From Chloroflexota bacterium (lineage in GTDB: Bacteria; Chloroflexota; Anaerolineae; Caldilineales; Caldilineaceae), in contig QEUW01000232.1 of assembly GCA_003577005.1 (NCBI GenBank), positions 1 to 12,269 on the forward strand: DNA of 12,269 nt, in the 5' to 3' direction. Numbering within the stretch: position 1 is the stretch's first letter; every line of letters starts with the position of its first letter. The position numbers and the translations under genes were made by a program. Of this stretch, positions 1 through 7,041 are shown one piece after another. The notes below the pieces were generated by a model that saw nothing but the letters and a program-made list of their open reading frames with translations, was not told the origin of the DNA and ran no database searches.

Positions 1-414
1 AAGAGCGTGGACGCAGGTGTCTTCTTTGGTGCCGACGCCGGCAACCCCGACAACATCGGCCACTTCTTTGCCGACATCCAGATGTACACCACCGGCGCCG
101 GCGAACCGGACGCGATTGCGCATCTCTGCCAGTACGTTTCGGCGGAAGCTTCGCAGGCGGAAAATGAGTGGCGTGGCAACAACAATATGCGCTGGCAGAA
201 CGATGAGTTCGACGCCACCTGTGAACAGGCCCTGACTTCAACCGATGCGGATGAGCGGCGTGACCTTGCGCTCAAGCTCAACGACCTCATCATCGAAGAC
301 TACGCCATGATCCCGCTGGTGGCCCGCCCACGCGTGGCCGGCGCCGCCACCGGCTATGAGCCCTCTGGCTGGGATTCGGAAATGTGGGACATTGCCAACT
401 GGTACATGGAGTAA
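1..414 (+). CDS. Peptide-type ABC transporter substrate-binding protein, C-terminal part
   Basis: The reading frame is open at the left edge and ends with TAA at 412-414, leaving 137 residues of the C-terminal lobe. The segment NMRWQNDEFDATCEQALTST, then a helix rich in D/E/R and an 'IIEDYAMIPLV' strand, is the usual end of SBP family 5 (DppA/OppA-like) lipoproteins, where an 'N..F D.l...A...D...R......i..e...iPL' pattern closes the second lobe. The family captures peptides or other small solutes outside the membrane and delivers them to the permeases. The two permease genes that follow on the same strand (from 538 and 1528) fit one importer. The substrate cannot be read from this fragment; the signal peptide and N-terminal lobe are outside the window. 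Family assignment is fairly sure, specificity unknown. Confidence 0.85.
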   Translation, partial: KSVDAGVFFGADAGNPDNIGHFFADIQMYTTGAGEPDAIAHLCQYVSAEASQAENEWRGNNNMRWQNDEFDATCEQALTSTDADERRDLALKLNDLIIEDYAMIPLVARPRVAGAATGYEPSGWDSEMWDIANWYME

Positions 415-429
415 GCACAGGACTGTTCA

Positions 430-494
430 GGGGCAGCGATTCGTCAGGAATCGCTGCCCCATCGGTGCGTTGCGCCTCGATGGGCAACGCACCG
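430..494 (+). terminator. Double stem-loop between binding-protein and permease genes
   Basis: A perfect 13-bp stem (430-442 with 448-460, 5-nt loop) is followed by a perfect 11-bp stem (463-473 with 484-494, 10-nt loop). A third helix, CCCATCG 458-464 with CGATGGG 478-484, would compete with both. No T-run follows either stem, so this is not a classical intrinsic terminator. Its position 16 bases after the binding-protein stop codon fits the known use of intercistronic hairpins to protect the upstream mRNA or partly stop transcription, so that binding protein is made in excess over permease. The function is inferred. Confidence 0.6.
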
Positions 495-537
495 CTAGTT
501 GAAATGTAGGAAGATAGGGTTGTTTTGCGGAGCGCCT

Positions 538-1497
538 ATGGGCATGTATATTCTTCGCCGGCTGTTGGTTTCAATCCCCACCCTGATCGGTATCAGCATG
601 GTGCTTTATGCTATTTTGGCATTGGCGCCGGGTGATCCGCTCTCGCAGTTTGCCGCCGATCCATCGGTTCCGCCCGAAGTGCGTGAGAACATTCGCCGGC
701 AATTGGGTCTGGATGACCCGGTGCATCTCCAGTATCTCAAGTGGTTCCGCTCGATGATCATCGGCGACTGGGGCTTCTCGTTTGCCACACGGGCGCCGGT
801 GGCCGCGCTGATCCAACAGCGGATGCCGCAGACATTGCAGGTGGTTGGCCTGGCCTACCTGCTTTCAATCGCACTGGCGCTCCCCATCGGCATTTTGTCG
901 TCGCTCAAACCTTACTCCTGGTTTGATAACGTTGCCACGACCTTTGCCTTTATTGGCTTTTCGGTGCCCACCTTTTTTACTGGCCTGCTCTTGATCCTGA
1001 TTTTCAGTGTCAATTTGAGATGGCTACCCTTTATTTACGATTCGACGCTCAAAATCAACAGTTGGAGTGCATTTTCACTCCAAATCAAACAGATGATCAT
1101 GCCGGTGACCGTGCTGGCGCTCTTTCAGACCGGAACGATGACCCGCTTTGTGCGGTCGGCCATGCTCGACAATCTGCCGCAAGATTATGCTCGTACAGCG
1201 CGCTCCAAGGGGTTGGCTGAACGGGTTGTGATCGTGCGCCATGTGTTGCGCAACAGTTTGATCCCGGTGGTGACGCTGGTGGCGCTGGGTGTGCCCACCA
1301 TCTTCTCTGGCGCGATTGTCACCGAGCAGATCTTCCGCATCAACGGCATCGGCGAATTGTTGATCAAATCGATTCAAAATTCGGATACACCGGTGGTGAT
1401 GGCGATCACCTTTATTTTTGCCACCCTGGTGGTGTTCTTCAATCTGGTTGCCGATGTGCTATACGGCGTACTGGACCCCCGCATCCGGTATAATTAA
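538..1497 (+). CDS. ABC transporter permease, DppB/OppB family
   Basis: A 319-residue inner-membrane subunit of a peptide-type ABC importer. It opens with MYILRRLLVSIPTLIGI, a first membrane helix typical of DppB proteins, followed by the periplasmic segment with APGDPL near residues 29-34. The cytoplasmic EAA loop that docks on the ATPase is about residues 217-243 (ARTARSKGLAERVVIVRH and following), and the protein ends with the hallmark VADVLYGVLDPRIRY (304-318). ATG 538 is chosen because GGAG at 529-532 lies 5 bases upstream; ATG 544 is a possible alternative, and an in-frame TTG at 499 is less likely because it has no such site. The next permease starts 30 bases after the stop, so the two are surely co-transcribed. 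The ATPase genes are not in view. Confidence 0.95.
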   Translation: MGMYILRRLLVSIPTLIGISMVLYAILALAPGDPLSQFAADPSVPPEVRENIRRQLGLDDPVHLQYLKWFRSMIIGDWGFSFATRAPVAALIQQRMPQTLQVVGLAYLLSIALALPIGILSSLKPYSWFDNVATTFAFIGFSVPTFFTGLLLILIFSVNLRWLPFIYDSTLKINSWSAFSLQIKQMIMPVTVLALFQTGTMTRFVRSAMLDNLPQDYARTARSKGLAERVVIVRHVLRNSLIPVVTLVALGVPTIFSGAIVTEQIFRINGIGELLIKSIQNSDTPVVMAITFIFATLVVFFNLVADVLYGVLDPRIRYN

Positions 1498-1527
1498 GTA
1501 GCGCCTGCAACGTTGACAGGAGTAGCG

Positions 1528-2493
1528 ATGACTGAAGCTACGACAACTTCGCTCAACCGCCCAGCCACAAGCCTGGCCGGCCCGCCAATTGCTGTAGCGC
1601 CACAGGCGAAACGGGCCCCACGCACCTTGTGGGGTGATGCATGGCGGCGCTTTCGTCGCCACCGGCTGGCGATGGGGGCTGTATGCGTGCTGGTTTTGCT
1701 CGCCCTGACTTGTATCGCCGGGCCCACGTTTTATAAAAGAGATCCTAAAAAGATCGACTTTTTGCAGTCAATGAAACCGCCGAGCGCCGAACACTGGCTG
1801 GGAACAGACGACCTGGGCCGTGATATGCTGGCGCGCTTGATGCTGGGGGGCCGTATCTCGCTGGCGGTAGGGATTGCAGCAATGGCAGTGGCCATGAGCC
1901 TGGGTACGCTGATCGGCGCAACCGCTGGCTTTTTTGGCGGCCGTGTGGACAATCTCCTGATGCGGCTTACCGACCTCTTTCTGGCGCTGCCGGTGGTACC
2001 GCTGCTGCTCCTGCTTATCTTTCTCTTTCGCGACCGGTTGCGCCAACTCATGGGGCCAGAGATGGGCATCTTTTGGCTGATCATCGCGGTTATTGGGGTG
2101 CTTAATTGGATGACCGTGGCGCGTCTGGTGCGCGGTTCGTTCCTCTCGCTCAAACAGCGTGAATTTGTGGAGGCTGCGACCTGTCTCGGTGTCAGCCGGG
2201 CGGCGATCATGTTCCGTCATATCCTGCCCAACACGGTGGGGCCGATCATTGTGGCGGCGACCCTAAGTGTGGGCGCCGCCATCATTACAGAATCGGTGCT
2301 CTCTTTTCTAGGCTTGGGCTTTCCCCCTGATACACCCACGTGGGGACGCCTGCTCTTCGACGGGCAGAATTTCCTCGACCTCGCGCCATGGATGGTGCTC
2401 TTCCCCGGCTTTTGTATCTTTCTCACCGTGCTCAGTATCAACTTTATGGGCGACGGTCTGCGCGATGCGCTCGACCCGCGGCAACGACAGTAA
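1528..2493 (+). CDS. ABC transporter permease, DppC/OppC family
   Basis: A 321-residue partner permease. A proline- and alanine-rich cytoplasmic tail of about 35 residues precedes the first membrane helix (about 47-65). The conserved HWLGTDDLGRD (89-99) is the DppC/OppC signature before the core transmembrane domain. The EAA loop is about residues 212-236 (EFVEAATCLGVSRAAIMFRH within it), and the chain ends with NFMGDGLRDALDPR, the usual family ending. ATG 1528 is preceded by AGGAG at 1518-1522 with 5-base spacing; the in-frame TTG at 1513 would place the ribosome site inside the gene. It forms the heterodimeric channel with the upstream permease. It is the last importer gene on this strand; an inverted repeat begins 2 bases after its stop. 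Confidence 0.95.
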   Translation: MTEATTTSLNRPATSLAGPPIAVAPQAKRAPRTLWGDAWRRFRRHRLAMGAVCVLVLLALTCIAGPTFYKRDPKKIDFLQSMKPPSAEHWLGTDDLGRDMLARLMLGGRISLAVGIAAMAVAMSLGTLIGATAGFFGGRVDNLLMRLTDLFLALPVVPLLLLLIFLFRDRLRQLMGPEMGIFWLIIAVIGVLNWMTVARLVRGSFLSLKQREFVEAATCLGVSRAAIMFRHILPNTVGPIIVAATLSVGAAIITESVLSFLGLGFPPDTPTWGRLLFDGQNFLDLAPWMVLFPGFCIFLTVLSINFMGDGLRDALDPRQRQ

Positions 2494-2494
2494 A

Positions 2495-2659
2495 AGTGCG
2501 GTTCACAGAGAAAACAGAGAAGACGCGAAGAACGCAGAGAGATTTGAGAGTTCTCGGCTGTTCTACGTACAGAGAGGCTGGCGGATCGATCCGCCAGCCT
2601 CTCTTCGATTGAAATCTCAGCGCACTCCGTGTCTTCTCAGTGCGTTCTGTGTTCGCACT
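2495..2659. repeat. Intergenic inverted array A (about 9-bp units) with 34-bp perfect palindrome core
   Basis: The outer arms run from AGTGCG (2495-2500) to CGCACT (2654-2659). The left arm reads as consecutive 9-mers CACAGAGAA, AACAGAGAA, GACGCGAAG, AACGCAGAG (2504-2539); the right arm is a degenerate reverse complement, aligning over about 40 bases with roughly 70% identity by eye. The centre, 2571-2604, is a perfect palindrome of two 17-base arms (AGAGAGGCTGGCGGATC and its complement) without a spacer. It lies between the convergent dppC-like permease and sodA, starting 2 bases after the permease stop and ending 18 bases before the sodA stop. A bidirectional terminator role is plausible, but there is no long T-run. 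Confidence 0.75.
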
Positions 2660-2677
2660 GCGGGCGGATAGCGCCAA

Positions 2678-3289
2678 CTACTTTTTCGCCGCTGCGTAAT
2701 TCTGCGCCACCTGGTCCCAGTTCACCACATTCCAGACCGCGTTGAGATAATCAGGCCGGCGGTTCTGGTACTTCAGATAGTAGGCATGTTCCCATACATC
2801 CACGCCAAAGATGGGTGTGTCCCCCTGCATGAGCGGGCTGTCCTGGTTGGCAGTGCTGTAGACATCCAGGCTGCCATCGGATTTGACCACGAGCCACGCC
2901 CACCCGCTGCCAAAGCGGGTCGCACCGGCCTGGTTTACTTTGTTCTTGAACTCGTCAAAGCTGCCAAACTTGGCATTGATGGCCGAGGCTAATTCGCCAC
3001 TCGGCTGACCGCCGCCCTGGGGGCTCAGGATCTTCCAAAAGAGCGAGTGGTTATGGTGGCCACCGCCATTGTTGACGATGGCGGTCTTCTTGTCCGCCGG
3101 CACCTTGTCGATGTTGCGGAGAATCTCTTCGATGCTCTTGTTCTCCCATTCGGTGCCGGCCACGGCGTTGTTCAAATTGGTGACATAGGTCTGGTGGTGC
3201 TTGGTGCGATGGATGTTCATCGTCGTCGCGTCGATGTGGGGTTCGAGCGCATCTTCGGGATAAGGCAGGTCAGGCAAGGTAAAGGCCAT
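2678..3289 (-). CDS. sodA: Superoxide dismutase, Mn type
   Basis: A 203-residue Fe/Mn superoxide dismutase, full length, which converts superoxide to peroxide and oxygen. The metal ligands are H27 (in [12 protein letters not shown]), H81 (in HNHSLFW), D164 and H168 (in DVWEHAYY); Y35 is the gateway tyrosine. The GGG at 75-77 and the glutamine of [10 protein letters not shown] (Q149) match the manganese rather than iron subgroup; metal use is inferred from these. No signal peptide is seen, so it is probably cytoplasmic. The start is fixed by an AGGAGG site (complement of 3295-3300) 5 bases upstream. It has its own promoter and two dyads in the 170-base gap to the metallophosphoesterase gene behind it, which suggests regulated, independent transcription. 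Confidence 0.97.
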   Translation of the reverse strand: MAFTLPDLPYPEDALEPHIDATTMNIHRTKHHQTYVTNLNNAVAGTEWENKSIEEILRNIDKVPADKKTAIVNNGGGHHNHSLFWKILSPQGGGQPSGELASAINAKFGSFDEFKNKVNQAGATRFGSGWAWLVVKSDGSLDVYSTANQDSPLMQGDTPIFGVDVWEHAYYLKYQNRRPDYLNAVWNVVNWDQVAQNYAAAKK

Positions 3290-3342
3290 CTTGTCCTCCT
3301 TTTGGATTGGAAAAGTGGTTGGTCTTTGGTTAGCTTGTCAAG

Positions 3343-3361
3343 CACTACACAAAGTGTAGTG
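3343..3361. promoter_or_regulatory. Palindrome in the sodA leader, operator or hairpin
   Basis: CACTACAC-AAA-GTGTAGTG is a perfect 8-bp dyad with a 3-base spacer, about 20-38 bases downstream of the predicted sodA start point. It could be a second operator half of the pair with 3384-3396, or a small hairpin in the leader RNA. The ACTACA/TGTAGT ends resemble BlaI/CopY half-sites, but the gap is 5 bases rather than the usual 2, so that family is not claimed. Confidence 0.5.
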
Positions 3362-3383
3362 GAAGGGGGTTTCCAATACGGTG

Positions 3384-3396
3384 TTGTAGTATACAA
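3384..3396. promoter_or_regulatory. Operator-like dyad over the sodA -10 box
   Basis: TTGTA-GTA-TACAA is a 5-bp dyad with 3-base spacer that covers the predicted -10 hexamer. The stretch 3389-3400 (GTATACAAAGTG) nearly repeats CTACACAAAGTG at 3345-3356, which is part of the second dyad 44 bases away, about four helical turns. Two related sites, one over the promoter and one in the leader, are a usual layout for a repressor. The regulator is not known. Confidence 0.45.
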
Positions 3397-3416
3397 AGTG
3401 GCAGCAGGGGCGTCAA
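3388..3416 (-). promoter_or_regulatory. Predicted sigma70-type promoter of sodA
   Basis: On the minus strand TTGACG (complement of 3411-3416) and TATACT (complement of 3388-3393) are separated by exactly 17 bases, close to the vegetative consensus. Transcription would start near 3381, giving a 5' leader of about 90 bases before the sodA ATG. The -10 box lies inside a small dyad (3384-3396), so a repressor bound there would block the promoter. It is a sequence-based prediction. Confidence 0.65.
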
Positions 3417-3426
3417 ACTGCGGCAA

Positions 3427-3464
3427 TAGACGATGGCCACTGACTTTCTTTTGCCCATCGTCTA
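3427..3464 (-). terminator. Stem-loop overlapping the metallophosphoesterase stop codon
   Basis: A perfect 10-bp inverted repeat, TAGACGATGG (3427-3436) and CCATCGTCTA (3455-3464), has an 18-base loop. Read on the minus strand, the first three bases of the stem are the TAG stop of the metallophosphoesterase gene. No T-run follows. It separates that gene from the sodA promoter, whose -35 box begins 11 bases further on, so transcript ending or 3'-end protection is a reasonable guess. Confidence 0.5.
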
Positions 3465-4529
3465 CCGTTCCCCGTCTTTGACCGTGATCAGCGTAATCTG
3501 CGGCCGCGCCCCAAAACGCAGGGGGATGCCCTCGCCTACCCCGCGCGTGACATAGACCTGTGTCTTGCCCCGTTGTAGGTGGCCGCAGACTTCATGGCGC
3601 GCCAGATGGTCCGAATGGGTGTGGATGGGTCCTAGCCACGGCAATACGATCTGCCCGCCGTGGGTGTGGCCGCAGAGGATCACAGCAGCGCGCTCAAATC
3701 CCTCCTCTTTTAGGATATCGGGGTTGTGGCTCAGCAGGATCGTTGGTTTGCCGGGTGGAACATCGGCCAGCGCCTTGGAGACATCCGGCCAGCCTTCGCA
3801 GACATCGTCCACACCCGCTAGGTGCAGGTCTACACCATCGGGTTGACCCGGTTTGTCACACAGGTGAACTGAACGGTTGTTGAGGATTTCGATGCCTTTG
3901 TCGGCCAGCGCCCGGCGCAAGCGTTCTTTGTTGTTGAAGTGAACCCGTTTGAGGACAAACGGTTTGTTCATAAAGTATTGCGTAAACTGATAAAAATCTC
4001 GCATCTGGTCGACAAAGCGACGCGTGTGGCCATTCTTGTGATTGCCGTTACGCTGCTGGTAGCGTTCCCAGTTGCGCGCCAGCATATCGCTGTGGCTGTA
4101 GCAGACATGGTCGTGGTTGCCAAAGACCCCGTAGCCACCCAGCCGCGGGCGCGGTAGCACATCGAGCAGGGCAAGCAAATTTTGTAGCCCGGTCTCCTCG
4201 TGCCAGAAATCACCGGTATGCACCAGCAGATCGTACTCCAACCCGCGCGTGAGGGTGCGGATGCGTTCGATCTTGGCCCGTTCACGCCAGGCCAGCCCGC
4301 GAAAGTGCGTGTCCGAGAGATGCAGGATCCGCAGACCCTGGGCTGGAATATGGCCGCGCGCTTGCGGCACAACGAGCGCCAACTCCTCTAGATGGATGTT
4401 CAGCGGTTCATGAAAGAGCGAATAGCCGGCCAATCCAGCGCCAAAACCGAGCAACATGCCAAAGCCGTTTGCTAATTGTTTCTGTGTTTTAGGATCGATC
4501 TGGCTGACCAAACGTTCAATGCCAAGCAT
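3462..4529 (-). CDS. Membrane-anchored metallophosphoesterase, YkuE/YaeI-like
   Basis: A 355-residue calcineurin-like phosphoesterase. All five family motifs are present: LSDTH (D73, H75), HTGDF (D107), GNHDH (N138, H139), LLSHNPD (H268) and CGHTHGGQ (H288, H290), so a dimetal site should be intact. An uncharged hydrophobic segment at about 23-39 follows a K-containing N-terminus, which fits a signal anchor with the catalytic domain outside the cytoplasm. GHTHGGQ and the arrangement resemble YkuE/YaeI-type enzymes, some of which act on lipid or nucleotide phosphodiesters; the substrate here is unknown. A basic stretch of about 50 residues (143-195) between the GNHD motif and the next conserved part looks longer than in short family members. 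A GAGGA site lies about 11 bases before the ATG, rather far. It is divergent from transketolase. Confidence 0.9.
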   Translation of the reverse strand: MLGIERLVSQIDPKTQKQLANGFGMLLGFGAGLAGYSLFHEPLNIHLEELALVVPQARGHIPAQGLRILHLSDTHFRGLAWRERAKIERIRTLTRGLEYDLLVHTGDFWHEETGLQNLLALLDVLPRPRLGGYGVFGNHDHVCYSHSDMLARNWERYQQRNGNHKNGHTRRFVDQMRDFYQFTQYFMNKPFVLKRVHFNNKERLRRALADKGIEILNNRSVHLCDKPGQPDGVDLHLAGVDDVCEGWPDVSKALADVPPGKPTILLSHNPDILKEEGFERAAVILCGHTHGGQIVLPWLGPIHTHSDHLARHEVCGHLQRGKTQVYVTRGVGEGIPLRFGARPQITLITVKDGER

Positions 4530-4599
4530 CGTGACAAACTTTCCTCATCGTTTTGCGGTCCTCAAGCGGTCGCAAGCCGAATTTCGCACGGACAAATGT

Positions 4600-4630
4600 T
4601 ACTGCACGAAGCTAACATACTACTGCACAA
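4600..4630. promoter_or_regulatory. Direct repeat TACTGCAC spaced 21 bp, operator-like
   Basis: TACTGCAC followed by GAA or AA occurs at 4600 and again at 4621, both copies on the same helical face (two turns). The site lies 71-101 bases upstream of the metallophosphoesterase start on the minus strand and well upstream of the transketolase promoter. A tandem activator or repressor site is the simplest reading; no regulator is identified. Confidence 0.4.
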
Positions 4631-4772
4631 TCCCATCATAGCCAAATCGGCGCCTTGCGTTACTTTCAGGTTGCTGGCAGCCGGTAGGGTAAGGTGGCGG
4701 CTGATCCTACAAGGTAACTGCAATCGATGGACCAATAGCCAGATGTCATCTTGTCCTACGTGTATCCATAAG

Positions 4773-4801
4773 TTGACAACGGCGGGTGAACAATAGACAA
4801 T
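4773..4801 (+). promoter_or_regulatory. Predicted promoter of transketolase
   Basis: A perfect TTGACA (4773-4778) is followed after exactly 17 bases by GACAAT (4796-4801), matching four of six consensus -10 positions. Transcription would start near 4808 and give a leader of about 88 bases that contains two hairpins. No competing candidate of similar quality was seen in the gap. Confidence 0.55.
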
Positions 4802-4822
4802 AAGACCACCTGTGCGCCCGCC

Positions 4823-4873
4823 GGCTCGCTGGAGCGAGCTCTCTTTTGAGCGCTGGCTGCATCATCTGATGCA
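4823..4873 (+). promoter_or_regulatory. Transketolase leader hairpins, possible attenuator
   Basis: GCTCGC-TGGA-GCGAGC (4824-4839) is a 6-bp stem with a tetraloop, directly followed by CTCTCTTTT-like bases to 4847, the form of a weak intrinsic terminator. A second dyad, TGCATCA-TC-TGATGCA (4858-4873), lies just before the ribosome site. A terminator-like hairpin inside a leader suggests attenuation, but no known riboswitch or leader peptide pattern is recognised. The second dyad could equally be a protein site. Confidence 0.35.
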
Positions 4874-4895
4874 ATGATCCGAAAGAGGTTTGACG

Positions 4896-6929
4896 ATGAC
4901 GATTCCCTCCTTGACCGATACGCTTGACCCAGAATTCGAGAACAAAGCCGTCAACACGATCCGTATGTTGTCAGCCGACGCTGTCCAGCAGGCAAAGTCC
5001 GGCCATCCCGGTCTACCCATGGGGATGGCGGTAGCCGCGATGGTGTTGTGGACGCGCTTTATGCGTTACAACCCGGCGAACCCAGGCTGGGCCAATCGCG
5101 ACCGCTTTGTGCTCAGCGCCGGTCATGGGTCGATGCTGCTCTATTCGCTGCTCCACCTCACCGGTTATGACCTTTCGCTCGACGAGATCCGCAACTTTCG
5201 CCAGTGGGGCAGCAAAACGGCCGGCCACCCCGAATACAGGCACGCTCCCGGCGTCGAGACCACCACCGGCCCCCTCGGCCAGGGCTTTGCCAACGGCGTG
5301 GGGATGGCGATTGCCGAACGGTGGCTGGCGACTCGCTTCAACCGCCCCGGTTTCGATATCATCGCCCACCATACCTATGCCATTGTCAGCGACGGCGACC
5401 TGATGGAGGGGATCGCCAGCGAGGCGTCCAGCCTGGCCGGCCACCTGCGACTGGGCAAACTGATCTACCTCTACGACGACAACCAGGTAACGCTCGACAC
5501 GTTTGCCGCCGAATCCTACACCGAAGATTGGGCCAAGCGTTACGAGGCATACGGCTGGCATGTCCAAAAGGTCGATGGCATGAATGCCGCCGCGGTGATC
5601 AACGCCCTCTCGGTCGCCCAGGCGGACCCGCGCCCTAGCATCATCGGTTGCCGCACGATCATCGGTTACGGCAGCCCCAACCGCTCCGGCAGCGCCAAGG
5701 CGCATGGCGAGCCGCTCGGTGAGGATGAACTGGCGCTGACCAAGCAGTATCTCAACTGGCCCGTCGAACCACGCTTCTACATTCCTGAAGATGTGGCCGC
5801 CTATTTTCGCCAGGCGGTTGAACGAGGTCAGGAGCTCGAATCTGAATACAACGACCGCTTGCAGGCATACAAGAAGCAATACCCGGACGAAGCCGCCGAG
5901 TTGCAGCGCTTCCTCGCGGGCGAGTTGCCGGCAGGCTGGGAAGAGGCCCTTCCCACGTTCTCAGGCAAACCCGACGCCACACGCAACGCCAGCGGCAAGA
6001 CGCTCAACGAACTGGCCAAGGTGATCCCCAACCTCATTGGCGGCAGCGCCGACCTGGCCGGCAGCAACAAGACCACCATCAGCGACCAGCCTTTTGTCGA
6101 GGCGGATAACTTTGCCACGCCCAATTTCCGCTTTGGGGTGCGCGAACACGCCATGGCTGGCATCCTCAGCGGCATGGTGCTCCACGGCGGGGTCATCCCC
6201 TACGGCGGCACCTTCCTGGTCTTTAGCGATTATATGCGCGCAAGTATGCGGCTGGCGGCGCTCATGGGGCTGCGTGTGATCTATGTCCTGACGCACGACA
6301 GCGTCGGTCTGGGCGAAGATGGGCCAACCCACCAGCCCATCGAACACCTGCCCGCCCTGCGCGCCATCCCTAACATGACGGTCATCCGCCCCGGGGACGC
6401 CAATGAGACGGCGCAGGCGTGGCGGGCAGCGCTGCGCAATACGAACGGCCCAACCGTGTTGGCCCTCAGCCGGCAGAACATGCCCATCTTTGACCGGTCC
6501 GAGCCGGGCATGGGCGCAGCCGACGGTCTGTTGCGCGGCGGCTATAGCTTGTTCGAGCAGGCGGCGGACGGCCTTGATCTCGTGCTCATCGCCAGTGGCA
6601 GTGAGGTTGAACTGGCCTATAAGGCCGCCACACAACTGGCCGGCGAAGGCTGGGGCGTGCGCGTGGTGAGCCTGCCAAGCTGGGAACTGTTCATGACCCA
6701 AGATGAAACCTATCGCCAACAGGTGCTGCCACCTCATGTCCCCAGGCTGGCTGTGGAGGCTGCTTCACCTTTTGGCTGGGAACGTTGGGTCGGCAACGAC
6801 AAGAGCAAAGGCGATGTCATCGGGATCGACCATTTTGGCGCCAGCGCCCCTTACCAGCGTATTTTTCAGGAGTTTGGGTTCACCGTGGACAACGTTGTCC
6901 AGCGGGCAAAGGGATTGTTGAAGAAATAG
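4896..6929 (+). CDS. tkt: Transketolase
   Basis: A 677-residue, full-length thiamine-diphosphate transketolase of the pentose phosphate pathway (and of the Calvin cycle where present), moving two-carbon units between sugar phosphates. Visible motifs: SGHPGLPMG with H37, the AGHGSMLLY segment (75-83), GPLGQG (125-130), the cofactor/metal site GDLMEG through DDN (167-196), KAHGEPLG (268-274), [10 protein letters not shown] (382-391), the catalytic glutamate E417 in RFGVREHAM, and [16 protein letters not shown] (466-481). The C-terminal domain is complete. ATG 4896 is chosen because GAAAGAGG (4881-4888) lies 7 bases upstream; an in-frame TTG at 4890 would be too close to it. It has its own predicted promoter and opens the long plus-strand run. 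An array-type repeat starts on the base after its TAG. Confidence 0.98.
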   Translation: MTIPSLTDTLDPEFENKAVNTIRMLSADAVQQAKSGHPGLPMGMAVAAMVLWTRFMRYNPANPGWANRDRFVLSAGHGSMLLYSLLHLTGYDLSLDEIRNFRQWGSKTAGHPEYRHAPGVETTTGPLGQGFANGVGMAIAERWLATRFNRPGFDIIAHHTYAIVSDGDLMEGIASEASSLAGHLRLGKLIYLYDDNQVTLDTFAAESYTEDWAKRYEAYGWHVQKVDGMNAAAVINALSVAQADPRPSIIGCRTIIGYGSPNRSGSAKAHGEPLGEDELALTKQYLNWPVEPRFYIPEDVAAYFRQAVERGQELESEYNDRLQAYKKQYPDEAAELQRFLAGELPAGWEEALPTFSGKPDATRNASGKTLNELAKVIPNLIGGSADLAGSNKTTISDQPFVEADNFATPNFRFGVREHAMAGILSGMVLHGGVIPYGGTFLVFSDYMRASMRLAALMGLRVIYVLTHDSVGLGEDGPTHQPIEHLPALRAIPNMTVIRPGDANETAQAWRAALRNTNGPTVLALSRQNMPIFDRSEPGMGAADGLLRGGYSLFEQAADGLDLVLIASGSEVELAYKAATQLAGEGWGVRVVSLPSWELFMTQDETYRQQVLPPHVPRLAVEAASPFGWERWVGNDKSKGDVIGIDHFGASAPYQRIFQEFGFTVDNVVQRAKGLLKK

Positions 6930-7000
6930 TGGAGATTATGGAGATTGGAAAGATTGAGGGGATTGTGAGCTCGCAAGCTCTCCAATCTCCTTGATTTCTC
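6930..7000. repeat. Intergenic inverted array B (9-bp units)
   Basis: Directly after the transketolase stop come four 9-mers: TGGAGATTA, TGGAGATTG, GAAAGATTG, AGGGGATTG (6930-6965). The opposite arm holds complements AGGAGATTG (6983-6991) and less similar units on either side. A perfect 9-bp stem joins 6940-6948 to 6982-6990, and a small inner hairpin GAGCT-CGCA-AGCTC sits at 6967-6980. It probably folds at the 3' end of the transketolase mRNA. The left arm is about 72% purine. Confidence 0.75.
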
Positions 7001-7041
7001 GTTGTTCATGTCAGAGAATAAATTACAGTAACAGGATGACC

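Larger units (their letters stand above)
4530..4895. other. Divergent spacer between metallophosphoesterase and transketolase genes
   Basis: This 366-base gap has no convincing gene. It holds a direct repeat TACTGCAC(G)AA at 4600-4610 and 4621-4630, offset by exactly 21 bases, upstream of the minus-strand gene; a predicted plus-strand promoter at 4773-4801; and two small hairpins in the transketolase leader. A minus-strand frame at 4666-4749 (27 codons) begins 4 bases after an AGGA site, but codes for nothing recognisable. No strong minus-strand promoter for the metallophosphoesterase was found by eye. Confidence 0.6.

Noticed and set aside
2495..2659. Array A as a transposon remnant or MITE
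   Set aside because: No flanking target duplication, no transposase remnant, and the arms are periodic 9-mers, unlike IS ends.
3343..3361. BlaI/CopY operator at sodA
   Set aside because: Half-sites resemble ACTACA/TGTAGT but the gap is 5 bases instead of 2, and no such regulator is in the window.
4823..4873. T-box or TPP riboswitch in the transketolase leader
   Set aside because: The leader is only about 88 bases and lacks the conserved bases of a T-box or TPP element.
5013..5879. Long minus-strand open frame (288 codons) inside the transketolase gene
   Set aside because: It is the mirror of a GC-rich, clearly conserved gene and shows no family motif; the same holds for 5961-6737 and the frames opposite the dppC-like permease.
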